Positions 37,048 through 44,927 of a stretch of 64,000 nt of DNA are shown here, piece by piece; positions within the stretch are counted from its first letter, which is position 1, and each line of letters begins with the position of its first letter. The notes below the pieces were generated by a model. It had not been told where the DNA came from and did no database searches. It saw only the letters and a program-made list of their open reading frames with translations. The stretch is from Nocardia acidivorans NBRC 108247. Lineage in GTDB: Bacteria; Actinomycetota; Actinomycetes; Mycobacteriales; Mycobacteriaceae. The translations under genes and the position numbers were made by a program. The stretch lies in contig NZ_BDAW01000014.1 of NCBI RefSeq assembly GCF_001625085.1, forward strand, positions 1 to 64,000, read 5' to 3'.

Positions 37048-38196
37048 ATGGCGATGCTTACCGAAACACCCGCAGGTCCCGTCGTACTGAGCCGCGAGCA
37101 GATCGAGGAGATCGGCGCGGCGCTGGACGAGATCCGCGCCCGCGTCACCGACGATCTGGGCGAGCGGGATCGCGAATACATCTACTCGATCATCAAGGCG
37201 CAGCGCGGTTTCGAGGTCGCCGGCCGCGGTCTGATGTACCTGGGCTTCCTGCCGCCGTTCTGGCTGGCGGGCGTGGCCGCGCTGTCGGTCTCGAAGATTC
37301 TCGACAATATGGAGATCGGCCACAATGTCATGCACGGTCAGTACGACTGGATGCGTGAACCCGGCCTGAATTCGCGGGTCTTCGAATGGGATACGGTCTG
37401 CCCGGCCGATCAGTGGCGGCACTCGCACAACTACATGCACCACACGTTCACCAATATCCACGGTATGGACCGCGATATCGGCTACGGCATCCTGCGCGTG
37501 GACGAGGCGCAGCCGTGGAATCCGCTGCGGCTGGGCAATCCGCTCTACGCCTTCTTCCTCATGCTCGCCTTCGAATGGGGCGTGATGGGGCATGACCTGG
37601 AGGTGGAGAACATCGTCCAGGGCAAGCGCAAGTGGCCGGATGTGAAGGCGCTGCTCAAGGGGCAGATCCGCAAGGCCGGCCGGCAGGTGCTCAAGGATTA
37701 CGTGGTGTTCCCGGCACTGACCGGACCGCTGTTCCTGTCCACTCTGGCCGGCAACTTCACCGCCAATATCGTGCGCAATCTGTGGACGTTCTCGATCATC
37801 TTCTGCGGGCACTTCCCGTCGGGTGTACAGACGTTCTCCGAGCAGGAGTGCGCCGAGGAGACCCAGGGTGAGTGGTACGTGCGCCAGATGCTGGGCTCGG
37901 CCAATATCGACGGCAGCCGCCTGTTCCACATTATGAGCGGCAACCTCTCGCACCAGATCGAACACCACCTGTTCCCGGATCTGCCCGCGAATCGCTACCC
38001 GGAGATCGCGCCCGAGGTGAAGGCGCTGTGCGAGAAGCACGGCTTGCCGTACAACACCGGCAGCTTCAGCAAGCAGATCGGTTCGGTCTGGGCCAAGCTG
38101 TTCAAACTCGCCCTGCCTCCCGTGCTCGCAGGGAAGCCGCAACCTGCCGGTGTTATCGTGGTGCGCCGGGGGCAGGACAGCGAAGTGGGCGTGTAA
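37048..38196 (+). CDS. desA3: Membrane acyl-CoA delta-9 desaturase (DesA3-like)
   Basis: 382-residue integral membrane di-iron desaturase. The three histidine boxes are HNVMH (92-96), HSHNYMHH (125-132) and HQIEHH (about 318-323), with hydrophobic segments between. DesA3 (Rv3229c) converts stearoyl-CoA to oleoyl-CoA, needed for membrane lipids, using electrons from its partner reductase. GAGGGGAG precedes ATG 37048. It lies between the reductase and a small acidic protein gene that starts at the base after its stop codon. Probably regulated by the divergent TetR protein. Confidence 0.93.
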   Translation: MAMLTETPAGPVVLSREQIEEIGAALDEIRARVTDDLGERDREYIYSIIKAQRGFEVAGRGLMYLGFLPPFWLAGVAALSVSKILDNMEIGHNVMHGQYDWMREPGLNSRVFEWDTVCPADQWRHSHNYMHHTFTNIHGMDRDIGYGILRVDEAQPWNPLRLGNPLYAFFLMLAFEWGVMGHDLEVENIVQGKRKWPDVKALLKGQIRKAGRQVLKDYVVFPALTGPLFLSTLAGNFTANIVRNLWTFSIIFCGHFPSGVQTFSEQECAEETQGEWYVRQMLGSANIDGSRLFHIMSGNLSHQIEHHLFPDLPANRYPEIAPEVKALCEKHGLPYNTGSFSKQIGSVWAKLFKLALPPVLAGKPQPAGVIVVRRGQDSEVGV

Positions 38197-38526
38197 ATGA
38201 TCTCCAAATTCGAGAGCAATAAGGATCTGATCCAGGAGTTGACGTCGTCCGGAGCACGGCACGTCGGCGCGATCGCCTCGATCATCACCGGGACCGTCGC
38301 GGAGGTGACCAAGGAGATCGGCGACTGGATCACCGACGCCATCGAAATGCGTGAGGCCGCCGCGGCGGCCGCGCAGGACGCACGGGCGAACCGGGCCGAT
38401 TCCCCGGTCGACGACGATTTCGACGATGAGCCGGAATCCCCTGTCGCGCAGGCGGATACGGTCAAGCCGACCCCGTCGGCGGCCGGTGATCCGGTAATCG
38501 AGGCCGAGATCGTCGACCGCTACTGA
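38197..38526 (+). CDS. Small acidic protein coupled to the desaturase
   Basis: 109 residues of unrecognised family. Residues 1-70 are predicted helical, with a weak amphipathic stretch GARHVGAIASIITGTVAEVT that may touch the membrane. The rest is disordered and acidic (DDDFDDEPESP). Its ATG directly follows the desaturase TAA with no spacer, so expression is coupled. A role in membrane association, stability or regulation of the desaturase complex is a reasonable guess from position only. Confidence 0.7.
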   Translation: MISKFESNKDLIQELTSSGARHVGAIASIITGTVAEVTKEIGDWITDAIEMREAAAAAAQDARANRADSPVDDDFDDEPESPVAQADTVKPTPSAAGDPVIEAEIVDRY

Positions 38527-38529
38527 TCC

Positions 38530-39330
38530 TTATTCGACGCCCCCGGGACTCCGCCAGCGCCAGACCATCGCACAGCGCAGCGGGGACTCGGGGGTGACCG
38601 CCCGCGGCAGGGTATTGAGGCCGTCTGGCGGACCGGATTGCGGTTCGACACAGACGCTGTCGGCGGGCATGTCGTAGACGACGACCCACTCCAGCGGGCT
38701 GGTCACCGTCAGTTCGAGAGCTCCGGGCCAGGTCAGCGTGGCCTTTACGCCGTCGGGCATGCCGAAGCAATCGTCTCGGGGGCCGGGCAGCGGCGGAACG
38801 CGGGTGCCGTCCGGCAGGTAGTCCGGGCCGCGATGTTCCTGCCAGGCGGGCTCGAAATCCACTTCCAGGTCGCCACCGGTGTTCAACCGCCGGGCGAACC
38901 ACGGATGCCAACCGGCCTGTGCCGGAAAGGGTTCCGACTCCGCCGTCACCGTCATACCGAAGGTCGCGGATTCCGGCGTGAGTTCGATCGACTGTGTCAC
39001 CGCACCCGCGAACGGCCAGGGCGGTGCGAGTTGCTGGGTGAGCACGATGCTCGCGTCCGAGCGGCCGCGTATCTCCCACGGATGCTGACGCACCAGGCCG
39101 TGAATGGCGTGGGGTGGGTCATTGCGCGGGAAGTCGTAGGTGGCGCCCTGCCAGGTGAGCACCCCGTTCCGCATTCGCCCGCACCACGGGGCCATCGGGA
39201 ATTCGCCGAAATGCGCACCGGGGGTGAGTACTTCGTGCTCGCCGATGCGGAAGGCGGTAAGCCGCCCGGACCCGGTGTCAACGCTCATGCGCGCGGTGCC
39301 CGCGGTCAGCTCGATAGTCGCGTCGCTCAT
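38530..39330 (-). CDS. galM: Aldose 1-epimerase
   Basis: 266-residue epimerase of the galactose mutarotase-like superfamily. Visible features are PMAPWCGRMRNGVLTW (substrate arginine region), HAIHGLVRQHPW with the catalytic first histidine, QAGWHPWFARR with the second, and VCVEPQSGPPDGLN with the catalytic glutamate. It interconverts alpha and beta sugars for galactokinase. ATG 39330 is chosen because CAGGAG stands 8 bases upstream; the open frame continues upstream through a repeat array but is not coding. Last gene of galT-galK-galM, 253 bases from galK. Confidence 0.9.
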   Translation of the reverse strand: MSDATIELTAGTARMSVDTGSGRLTAFRIGEHEVLTPGAHFGEFPMAPWCGRMRNGVLTWQGATYDFPRNDPPHAIHGLVRQHPWEIRGRSDASIVLTQQLAPPWPFAGAVTQSIELTPESATFGMTVTAESEPFPAQAGWHPWFARRLNTGGDLEVDFEPAWQEHRGPDYLPDGTRVPPLPGPRDDCFGMPDGVKATLTWPGALELTVTSPLEWVVVYDMPADSVCVEPQSGPPDGLNTLPRAVTPESPLRCAMVWRWRSPGGVE

Positions 39331-39371
39331 CGACTCACTCCTGTTGTCTGCTGCGGCCGGTTGATCGGTGG

Positions 39372-39568
39372 CCGGTGTGGATCCCGGCCAAAAGCATGCC
39401 GGGATGACGGGGGATGGGCACGCCGGGGATGACGGGGGCTGGGCATGCCCGGGCATGACGGGGGATGGGGATGGCCGGGGATGGCGGGGAATGGGCACGC
39501 CCGGCATGACGGGGGACGGGGATGACGGGGGATGGGGATGACGGGGTGGCGGGGGATGGGGATACCTG
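39372..39568. repeat. GATGACGGGG repeat array between galM and galK
   Basis: It begins with a full copy of the interspersed repeat (GGATCCCGGCCAAAAGCATG then CCGGGATGACGGGG, 39372-39413). About nine degenerate short units of the type GGATGACGGGGGATGGG follow, with lengths of about 12-27 bases. It keeps an open frame on the minus strand that reads as Pro/Ser/His repeats (SPVMPG type). Confidence 0.75.
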
Positions 39569-39583
39569 GATTGCGGGAATGGC

Positions 39584-40684
39584 TCAGCCGATTCGTCGTG
39601 CGCCCGCCGACGCGATGGCGACGAAAGAGCGCGGTGGGGCGAAGTTTCGGGCACGGAAGCCGTCTCCGATGGTGGCCGCGATAGTGTCCACGGCTGCGGC
39701 GTCGACGAGGGCGATAATGCTGCCGCCGAAGCCGCCGCCGACCATGCGCGCTCCGTATGCGCCGGTAGCGCAGGCTATTTCGACGGCGGTGTCGAGTTCG
39801 TCGGTGGAGACCTCGAAGTCGTCGCGCAGTGAGGCGTGCGCGGCGGACAGGGCGGGGCCGATCAGCCGGGGATCATCGCCCGCCTCGAGCAGATCGACGA
39901 CATCGAGCACCCGCGCGTTCTCGGTGACGACATGGCGGGCGCGCCTGCGCAATACCGGATCGCCCAATCGGTCGATGGCGGCCGGATCGGTGATCTCGCG
40001 CAGCAGTTCGACTCCGAGTTCGGCTGCGGCCCTTTCGCATTGGGCACGGCGTTCGGCGTACTCACCGCCCACCAGCTGATGCGGCGCATTGGTGTCGACC
40101 ACCAGCAGGGCCAGTTCGGAGGCGGCCAGATCGAATGGAACCTGTTCGCGCGCACCGGTCTTCGCGTCGAGGAAAAGTGCGTGCCCGGCCGTGCAGTAGA
40201 TGGCGGCGGACTGGTCCAGAATCCCGCTGGGCACCCCGACGTAGTCGTTCTCCGCGGCATGGGTGATATCGACCAGCTCCGCATCGCTGATCTCGGGTGC
40301 GAACATATCCCGAAGTGCTACCCCCACAGCACATTCCACCGCCGCGGACGAGGACAGCCCCGCCCCCGCGGGCACATTGCCGTCCAGCGTCAGATCCACT
40401 CCCGAGACGGGGTATCCCCGGCGCTGGAACTCGTGGACGACGCCCAGTGGATACCGTGCCCACCCGGTGATCGAGAGATCGTCCAGCCGTGCCAGCGGCG
40501 CGGAGACCGCACCGCTGCGCTGCTGTAGCGAGCACACCCGCACGGTGTCGTCCGCACGCCCGGTCGCGGTGCAGGATACGGTGTGCGGCAGCGCGATCGG
40601 CAGCATGTACCCGCCGTTGTAATCGGTGTGCTCGCCGATGATGTTCACCCGTCCCGGCGCGGCCCATACGCCGTCCCGTGTCAT
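39584..40684 (-). CDS. galK: Galactokinase
   Basis: 366-residue GHMP kinase. Signature GRVNIIGEHTDYNGGYMLP (12-30), the ATP-binding PAGAGLSSSAAVECAVG (about 105-121), and motif 3 GARMVGGGFGGSIIAL near 325. Phosphorylates alpha-D-galactose at C1 with ATP. The start overlaps the galT stop by four bases (ATGA), so translation is coupled. The repeat array lies just downstream. Confidence 0.95.
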   Translation of the reverse strand: MTRDGVWAAPGRVNIIGEHTDYNGGYMLPIALPHTVSCTATGRADDTVRVCSLQQRSGAVSAPLARLDDLSITGWARYPLGVVHEFQRRGYPVSGVDLTLDGNVPAGAGLSSSAAVECAVGVALRDMFAPEISDAELVDITHAAENDYVGVPSGILDQSAAIYCTAGHALFLDAKTGAREQVPFDLAASELALLVVDTNAPHQLVGGEYAERRAQCERAAAELGVELLREITDPAAIDRLGDPVLRRRARHVVTENARVLDVVDLLEAGDDPRLIGPALSAAHASLRDDFEVSTDELDTAVEIACATGAYGARMVGGGFGGSIIALVDAAAVDTIAATIGDGFRARNFAPPRSFVAIASAGARRIG

Positions 40685-41817
40685 CCCAGCTCCCGTAGTT
40701 CGGCGGCGACGGTCTCGGGCAGGGTGTCACTGATGAATACCCCCATGCCCGACTCCGATCCGGCGAGGTATTTGAGTTTGTGCGCGGTGCGCCGGAAGGA
40801 GAAGAGTTGCAGGTGCAGCCACCAATCGTCGCGGGGGAGTTCGGCTCGGGGCGTGGGCGGTTGGTTCCAGGCCGCGATGTAGGGCATGGGTGTGTCGAAG
40901 CGCCGGGCGAAGCGGCCGAGGATGTCGAGGTACAGCTCGGCGAAGCCGTCGCGCTGCGCATCGTCGAGGTCGGGGATATCGGTCGTGCGGCGGCGCGGTT
41001 GCAGGGTGATCTCGTACGGCCAGCGGGCGAAAGGCGGTACGAAGGCGGTCCATTCGGTGTTCTCCGCGACCACGCGGATCCGGGCGGTGCGCTCGGTCTC
41101 GAGCAGATCACCGAACAGATTGCCGCCGTGCGCTTTCCGATACGCGGCCAGGCTCCGGGTGATGGCGCGCACGCGCGGCGCGACGAAGGGATAGGCGTAG
41201 ATCTGACCGTGCGGGTGCGCCAGCGTCACCCCGATCTCCTCGCCGTGGTTCTCGAAGCAGTACACCTGCGCCACACCGTCTTTCGCGCCGAGTTCGGCGG
41301 TGCGGTCGGCCCATGCGTCCAGGACCAGTCGCGCTCGCGCGGGGTCCAGCCGGTCGAACGAGGAGTTGTGCTCACTGGTGAAGCACACCACCTCGCAATA
41401 TCCGAAACCATTGCGCAGCAGGGTGATCGGTGATCCCTCCACGGTGTCCGGAAGTTCTGCGGGATGGCCGGAGAGCGAAGGGAATCGATTGTCGAAGACC
41501 GCGACCTGGTAATCGCGCTCCGGAATCTCGGTGGGCCGTTCCGGTGTGGAGGGGCACAGCGGGCACAGATCCGCGGGCGGCAGGAAGGTGCGGGTCTGCC
41601 GGTGCGAGGCCACCACCACCCACTCCCCGAGCAGTGGATCGAACCGGGTCTGGGAATGGGTGGTGGCGGGCGGCAGTTCCCGGGTGTCGACGGCGGTGCG
41701 CGCCACCGGACCGGCGTCGTAGTACAGGATCTGCCGACCGTCGGCGAGGGCGCGCCGGGTGCGATGGAACCGGCCGATACCGGCGGTCGAGCCGCTGACC
41801 GGGGCTTGCGCGCTCAA
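40681..41817 (-). CDS. galT: Galactose-1-phosphate uridylyltransferase
   Basis: 378-residue GalT. The zinc-site CPLCPS at about 85-90, and the active-site LAHPHGQIYAYP with the uridylylated His, are intact; the HLQLFSFRRTAHKLKYLAGSE C-terminal region contains the second domain motifs. It exchanges UMP between UDP-glucose and galactose-1-phosphate. The start is a TTG with GGAGG seven bases upstream. It opens the galT-galK-galM operon; no galE or regulator is adjacent. Confidence 0.94.
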   Translation of the reverse strand: MSAQAPVSGSTAGIGRFHRTRRALADGRQILYYDAGPVARTAVDTRELPPATTHSQTRFDPLLGEWVVVASHRQTRTFLPPADLCPLCPSTPERPTEIPERDYQVAVFDNRFPSLSGHPAELPDTVEGSPITLLRNGFGYCEVVCFTSEHNSSFDRLDPARARLVLDAWADRTAELGAKDGVAQVYCFENHGEEIGVTLAHPHGQIYAYPFVAPRVRAITRSLAAYRKAHGGNLFGDLLETERTARIRVVAENTEWTAFVPPFARWPYEITLQPRRRTTDIPDLDDAQRDGFAELYLDILGRFARRFDTPMPYIAAWNQPPTPRAELPRDDWWLHLQLFSFRRTAHKLKYLAGSESGMGVFISDTLPETVAAELRELG

Positions 41818-41906
41818 ATCCGTACCTCCTCCATGCTGGAAGCCGAGACGGCCGTGCCGTAGTGGAGCCGGCCTTCAGCATAGGGAGGTTGACGGTGGGC
41901 GCCCTC

Positions 41907-42518
41907 TCACCACACCGGCAGACGTCTGCGGTGCTGGGCCACCTCGGTGATGAGGTCCTTGTATCCGTCGGCGAGTTCGGCCAGGCGGTACCACTGTAGG
42001 TGCGCCTCGCTGTCGGTGTGCCGGGGCGGCTCACCCAGGTGCGGACTGCTGCGCCGCCGCACGCGCCCCTCGGTGAGTTTGAGCCGGGGCGCTGTCTCCG
42101 GTGGCGGAAACCCCAAAGCCTGTTGTGCCGCAACCCATTTCGCCGCCATCCGGTCGATCACCGCACCGAGGGTCTCGGTGTGCAGTGAGGCGCCGGCGCG
42201 ATGCGGGATATTGATCGCCACCCATTCGTCGATGCGGGCCACCAGGTCGGTGCGGCGCGCGTCGATCTGCTCGACCGTCCGGATGCAGTCGGCCACGCGT
42301 CGTGGCGTGGCGCCCGCGGCGTGCGCGGCCTCCTGCGTATGGTGCCGTCGCTCATGGCATTGCACCAGGTCGTGGGCCGCCTCCAGGACCTCGCGGGTGC
42401 GCGGGTCGGCGGCGGGATCGGACAGGAGCGCGGGGACGGGTTCCCGGAAGGCGCGCAGTAGCATTGTCGGCGATGGAAGCTCGGCTCCGTACCCCGTACC
42501 GGTGTATTCGGTTGCCAT
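41907..42518 (-). CDS. DUF4254 protein
   Basis: 203-residue protein of the DUF4254 family, recognised by QCHERRHHTQEAAH, RIDEWVAINIPHRAGASLHTETLG and IDRMAAKWVAA. The family is helical and of unknown biochemical function; in other bacteria members are found near carbohydrate or LPS genes. Several histidines (HERRHH) could bind metal. The start at ATG 42518 with GGGTGGG upstream fits family length. It stands 89 bases downstream of galT's start, divergently spaced from the next gene. Confidence 0.75.
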   Translation of the reverse strand: MATEYTGTGYGAELPSPTMLLRAFREPVPALLSDPAADPRTREVLEAAHDLVQCHERRHHTQEAAHAAGATPRRVADCIRTVEQIDARRTDLVARIDEWVAINIPHRAGASLHTETLGAVIDRMAAKWVAAQQALGFPPPETAPRLKLTEGRVRRRSSPHLGEPPRHTDSEAHLQWYRLAELADGYKDLITEVAQHRRRLPVW

Positions 42519-42926
42519 ATTTCCCACCCTTAGCCAGTGCAGTTGTGGATGCGCCAGAGCCGAGGAGGTTTCGGGGAGGGGCTCCCCTCGGCTCCGGCGC
42601 AGGCCCGCAACTCGGGACGCACAGCCCACCACAAACGGCACGGTGAAGAAACCGGGAAATTCGCGACGGTGCGATGGGGAGACTGTCCGAAATACGGGAC
42701 ATATTCAGGAAAGCGCGATAGTCGGACGGGCGCAACCAATCGGCGCTGGATCGGCGAACCTGCCGGAGAATCGTTATACAGCATTACAACTCGGTCACGT
42801 GGGTGCTGCGAAAGGTGGCTGATCGACACCGCTTCACCTGCGGATCCCGTTACCCAGGCTTATGAATAGCTATCGGCGCGGCGTGCCGGGAGCGGTGTGC
42901 GGCCCACTCCGTTAGCCTGGGTATTC
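42519..42926. other. Intergenic region without recognisable gene
   Basis: Divergent gap between the DUF4254 gene and a small hypothetical gene. Open frames exist on both strands but lack motifs and ribosome sites; local GC falls towards 42.7-42.8 kb, as expected for promoters. Confidence 0.4.
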
Positions 42927-43247
42927 GTGCCAGCCTATGCGTCCTCACCGGAGCTGCGCTTCGGCTTCATGTTCGCGCTGGAAGACCCGGAGCGAATCGC
43001 CGAAGTCGTGCGCACCCTGATTGTTCGCCGACGAGTGTCGGTCTTCCGCCTCGCGCACCTCTCCAATGACGATGGGCCGCCCGAGCGCTATGTCGTGAAC
43101 TGGGCTGCGGTACCGCAGATCTCGGTCACCACCGCGGCGCCGACGCCCGAGGAACTGCACTCCTCGGGAACGATGCTGGTCAACGCTTTTCTGGGGGAGG
43201 ACGGGGAAGTGAGCCTGTACGCCGCGGACGGACACGCGCCTCGCTAG
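42927..43247 (+). CDS. Small hypothetical protein
   Basis: About 106 residues from GTG 42927; an in-frame GTG at 42897 is also possible. The sequence has FGFMFALEDPERIAEVVRTL, a basic RRRVSVFRLAHL, and a C-terminal acidic stretch FLGEDGEVSLYAADG. There is no signal peptide or transmembrane helix and no family I recognise. It is followed 139 bases later by the tiny peptide gene. Codon use is normal for the window. Confidence 0.6.
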   Translation: MPAYASSPELRFGFMFALEDPERIAEVVRTLIVRRRVSVFRLAHLSNDDGPPERYVVNWAAVPQISVTTAAPTPEELHSSGTMLVNAFLGEDGEVSLYAADGHAPR

Positions 43248-43386
43248 TGTGGCCGGGGACACACCGCAATTCAGCTATCTCTCAGCTACCGGCCAGGGTT
43301 GTGTAAGGGAGCCCCGCAATGGTGGGTCACGTCGCCGGATGGAAATCCCGAACGGCGGCGAGACCAACAGAGAGGTTGAAAAACTT

Positions 43387-43506
43387 ATGATTCCCGTCAT
43401 CATCGACACCGGTTCCGCTGCCCTCAACGGCCTTGTCAACACCGGTAGCGCTGCGTTCAGCGGTATCCTCAACACCCTCTTCACCGGCTCCTTCGGCGGC
43501 CGCTAA
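43387..43506 (+). CDS. 39-residue repeated hydrophobic peptide
   Basis: Short gene of 39 codons with GAGAGG at 43371-43376 ahead of ATG 43387 and a strong terminator 31 bases after its stop. The peptide has an internal repeat: TGSAALNGLVN, TGSAAFSGILN, then TLFTGSFGG. It is neutral, Gly/Ser/Ala-rich with regularly spaced aliphatic residues, and has no positive charge until the last Arg. I know no family for it. Signal-less, so export would need a dedicated path. Confidence 0.6.
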   Translation: MIPVIIDTGSAALNGLVNTGSAAFSGILNTLFTGSFGGR

Positions 43507-43536
43507 ACCTCAATCCCGGAAGGGTTTTCGGGACAC

Positions 43537-43563
43537 TGCCCCGCGTGCTCCGCACGCGGGGCA
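43537..43563 (+). terminator. Terminator after the small peptide gene
   Basis: TGCCCCGCGTG (43537-43547) pairs perfectly with CACGCGGGGCA (43553-43563) across a 5-base loop, followed by GATTTTC. It also faces the end of the converging conservon. Confidence 0.8.
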
Positions 43564-43571
43564 GATTTTCG

Positions 43572-44168
43572 TCAGCGGGCGAGGGCGGGGGCGCGGCGTG
43601 ACTGGAGAATCTGCTCCAGCAGGGCGACCAAGACGGTCTTCACCGATTCCCGGTCGCGCGCATCGCATTCCAGCAGTTGAATGGCGGGATTGATATCGAG
43701 GGCTTCGCGGACCTCGTCGAGTTCGAAGGCCGGAGCGGCCTCGAATCGGTTGACCGCCACCACGAATGGGGTGCGGCGCTGTTCGAAGTAGTCCAGCACC
43801 GGATAGCAGTCTTCGACGCGATCGGTATCGACCAGGATCACGCCGCCGAGTGCCCCGTCCAACAGGTCGTCCCAGAGGAATTCGAAGCGCGACTGCCCCG
43901 GCGTGCCGAAGAGGTAAAGCACCAGCGACTTGTCCAGGGTGATGCGGCCGAAGTCCAGCGCCACCGTGGTGGTGGTCTTGCCGGTATCGCGGCCCGGGGT
44001 GTCGATGCCGACCGAGACCTCGGTCATGGCGGCCTCGGTGGCGAGCGGTTCGATTTCGGAGATGGTCCCGATGAGGGTGGTCTTACCGACCCCGAATCCG
44101 CCGCTGACCACGATCTTCACCGAGGAGGCGAGCGGGGCGGGGGAAGGGGTCTCAGAGTGCCCGAACAA
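43572..44168 (-). CDS. cvnD: Conservon GTPase CvnD
   Basis: About 198-residue Ras/MglA-like GTPase. P-loop GGFGVGKTTLIG, switch/G3 LFGTPGQSRFEF and G4-type VNRFEAAP. In Streptomyces conservons this protein is the small GTPase acting with CvnA-C as a membrane heterocomplex resembling eukaryotic G-protein signalling. The start is uncertain: TTG 44168 has AAGGAT upstream and overlaps cvnC by 17 bases; ATG-type start 44207 would overlap by 56. Last gene of cvnABCD; no cvnE cytochrome P450 follows. Confidence 0.9.
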   Translation of the reverse strand: MFGHSETPSPAPLASSVKIVVSGGFGVGKTTLIGTISEIEPLATEAAMTEVSVGIDTPGRDTGKTTTTVALDFGRITLDKSLVLYLFGTPGQSRFEFLWDDLLDGALGGVILVDTDRVEDCYPVLDYFEQRRTPFVVAVNRFEAAPAFELDEVREALDINPAIQLLECDARDRESVKTVLVALLEQILQSRRAPALAR

Positions 44169-44502
44169 GATCCCGGATCCTTTCGATCGCGGAGATGGAC
44201 AATTCATTGCCTTGGCTCACCGTCACATGCCCGGCGGCGACCAGATCGCTGACCAGCACCCGCGCCACCCCGACCGGCACCCGCAGCGCGGCCCCGATCT
44301 CGGCGATGGAGTACGGGCGCTGGCACAATCGCACCACCCGCTCCAATTCGAAGCGCAGTGGGGCCGAGAGCGCGGCGGGGGTGGCCCGCACCAGGGTTTC
44401 GATGCGCAACCCGTCGACCAGGGGTGTGGTGCGCCCGGCGGTCATCATGAACGGCCGCACCACCTGCGCGTCGGCCTCGTCGGCCCCGGTCGAATCATTC
44501 AT
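44152..44502 (-). CDS. cvnC: Conservon protein CvnC (DUF742)
   Basis: 116-residue DUF742 protein, with VVRPFMMTAGRTTPLV near the start, and a winged-helix-like part (CQRPYSIAEIGAALRVPVGVARVLVSDLVAAGHV). It is the third component of the conservon. Its ATG overlaps the cvnB stop as ATGA. Possibly a nucleic-acid-binding fold, but the family's role is in the signalling complex. Confidence 0.93.
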   Translation of the reverse strand: MNDSTGADEADAQVVRPFMMTAGRTTPLVDGLRIETLVRATPAALSAPLRFELERVVRLCQRPYSIAEIGAALRVPVGVARVLVSDLVAAGHVTVSQGNELSISAIERIRDLVRAL

Positions 44503-44927
44503 CGGCCCAGCGATTCCCGCAGCTCGGTGATGAGCGCGGGGGTGAGCAGCGCCCCGGCGCGTTCGGCCATAACGGCCATCTGATAGCCGACCAGACCCAC
44601 ATCGGCATTGTTGTCGGCGATGACGCCCACGCAGCTGCCATTGGTCATGGACGACACCAGCAGGAAGCCGCGGCCCATCTCGATCATGATGAGCCGTAGT
44701 CCGTCGAAATCGTAACTGCGCGAGGCGCTTCGGCCCAGGCTGGTGAGTCCGGAGACGATCGCCGAGAGCCGGTCCGCGCCAGCGCGATCCAGCCCGTCGG
44801 ACATGGCCATGAGCAGTCCGTCGGAGGAGACGGCGACGGCATCGCGCACACCATCGGTGCCGCGCACGAAATCGGCGAGCAGCCAATTGAACGCGTGCGG
44901 GTCGGTCTCGGGGTGGTGGGTCGTCAC
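44499..44927 (-). CDS. cvnB: Conservon roadblock/LC7 protein CvnB
   Basis: 142-residue roadblock/LC7 protein (FNWLLADFVRGTDGVRDAVAVSSDGLLMAMSDGL; LGRSASRSYDFDGLRLIMIEMGRGFLLVSSM). In MglB-type systems such proteins regulate the partner GTPase; here CvnD. Stop and start overlaps on both sides (ATGA) couple its translation to cvnA and cvnC. Confidence 0.94.
   Translation of the reverse strand: MTTHHPETDPHAFNWLLADFVRGTDGVRDAVAVSSDGLLMAMSDGLDRAGADRLSAIVSGLTSLGRSASRSYDFDGLRLIMIEMGRGFLLVSSMTNGSCVGVIADNNADVGLVGYQMAVMAERAGALLTPALITELRESLGR

Noticed and set aside
39372..39568. Possible CRISPR array because of repeated short units
   Set aside because: Units are degenerate, spacing is irregular and short, no spacers of constant length, and no cas gene is present.
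39331..39654. N-terminal extension of the aldose epimerase reading through the repeat array
   Set aside because: A well-placed CAGGAG and ATG at 39330 give a family-length enzyme; the extension is a Pro/Ser/His repeat caused by the array.
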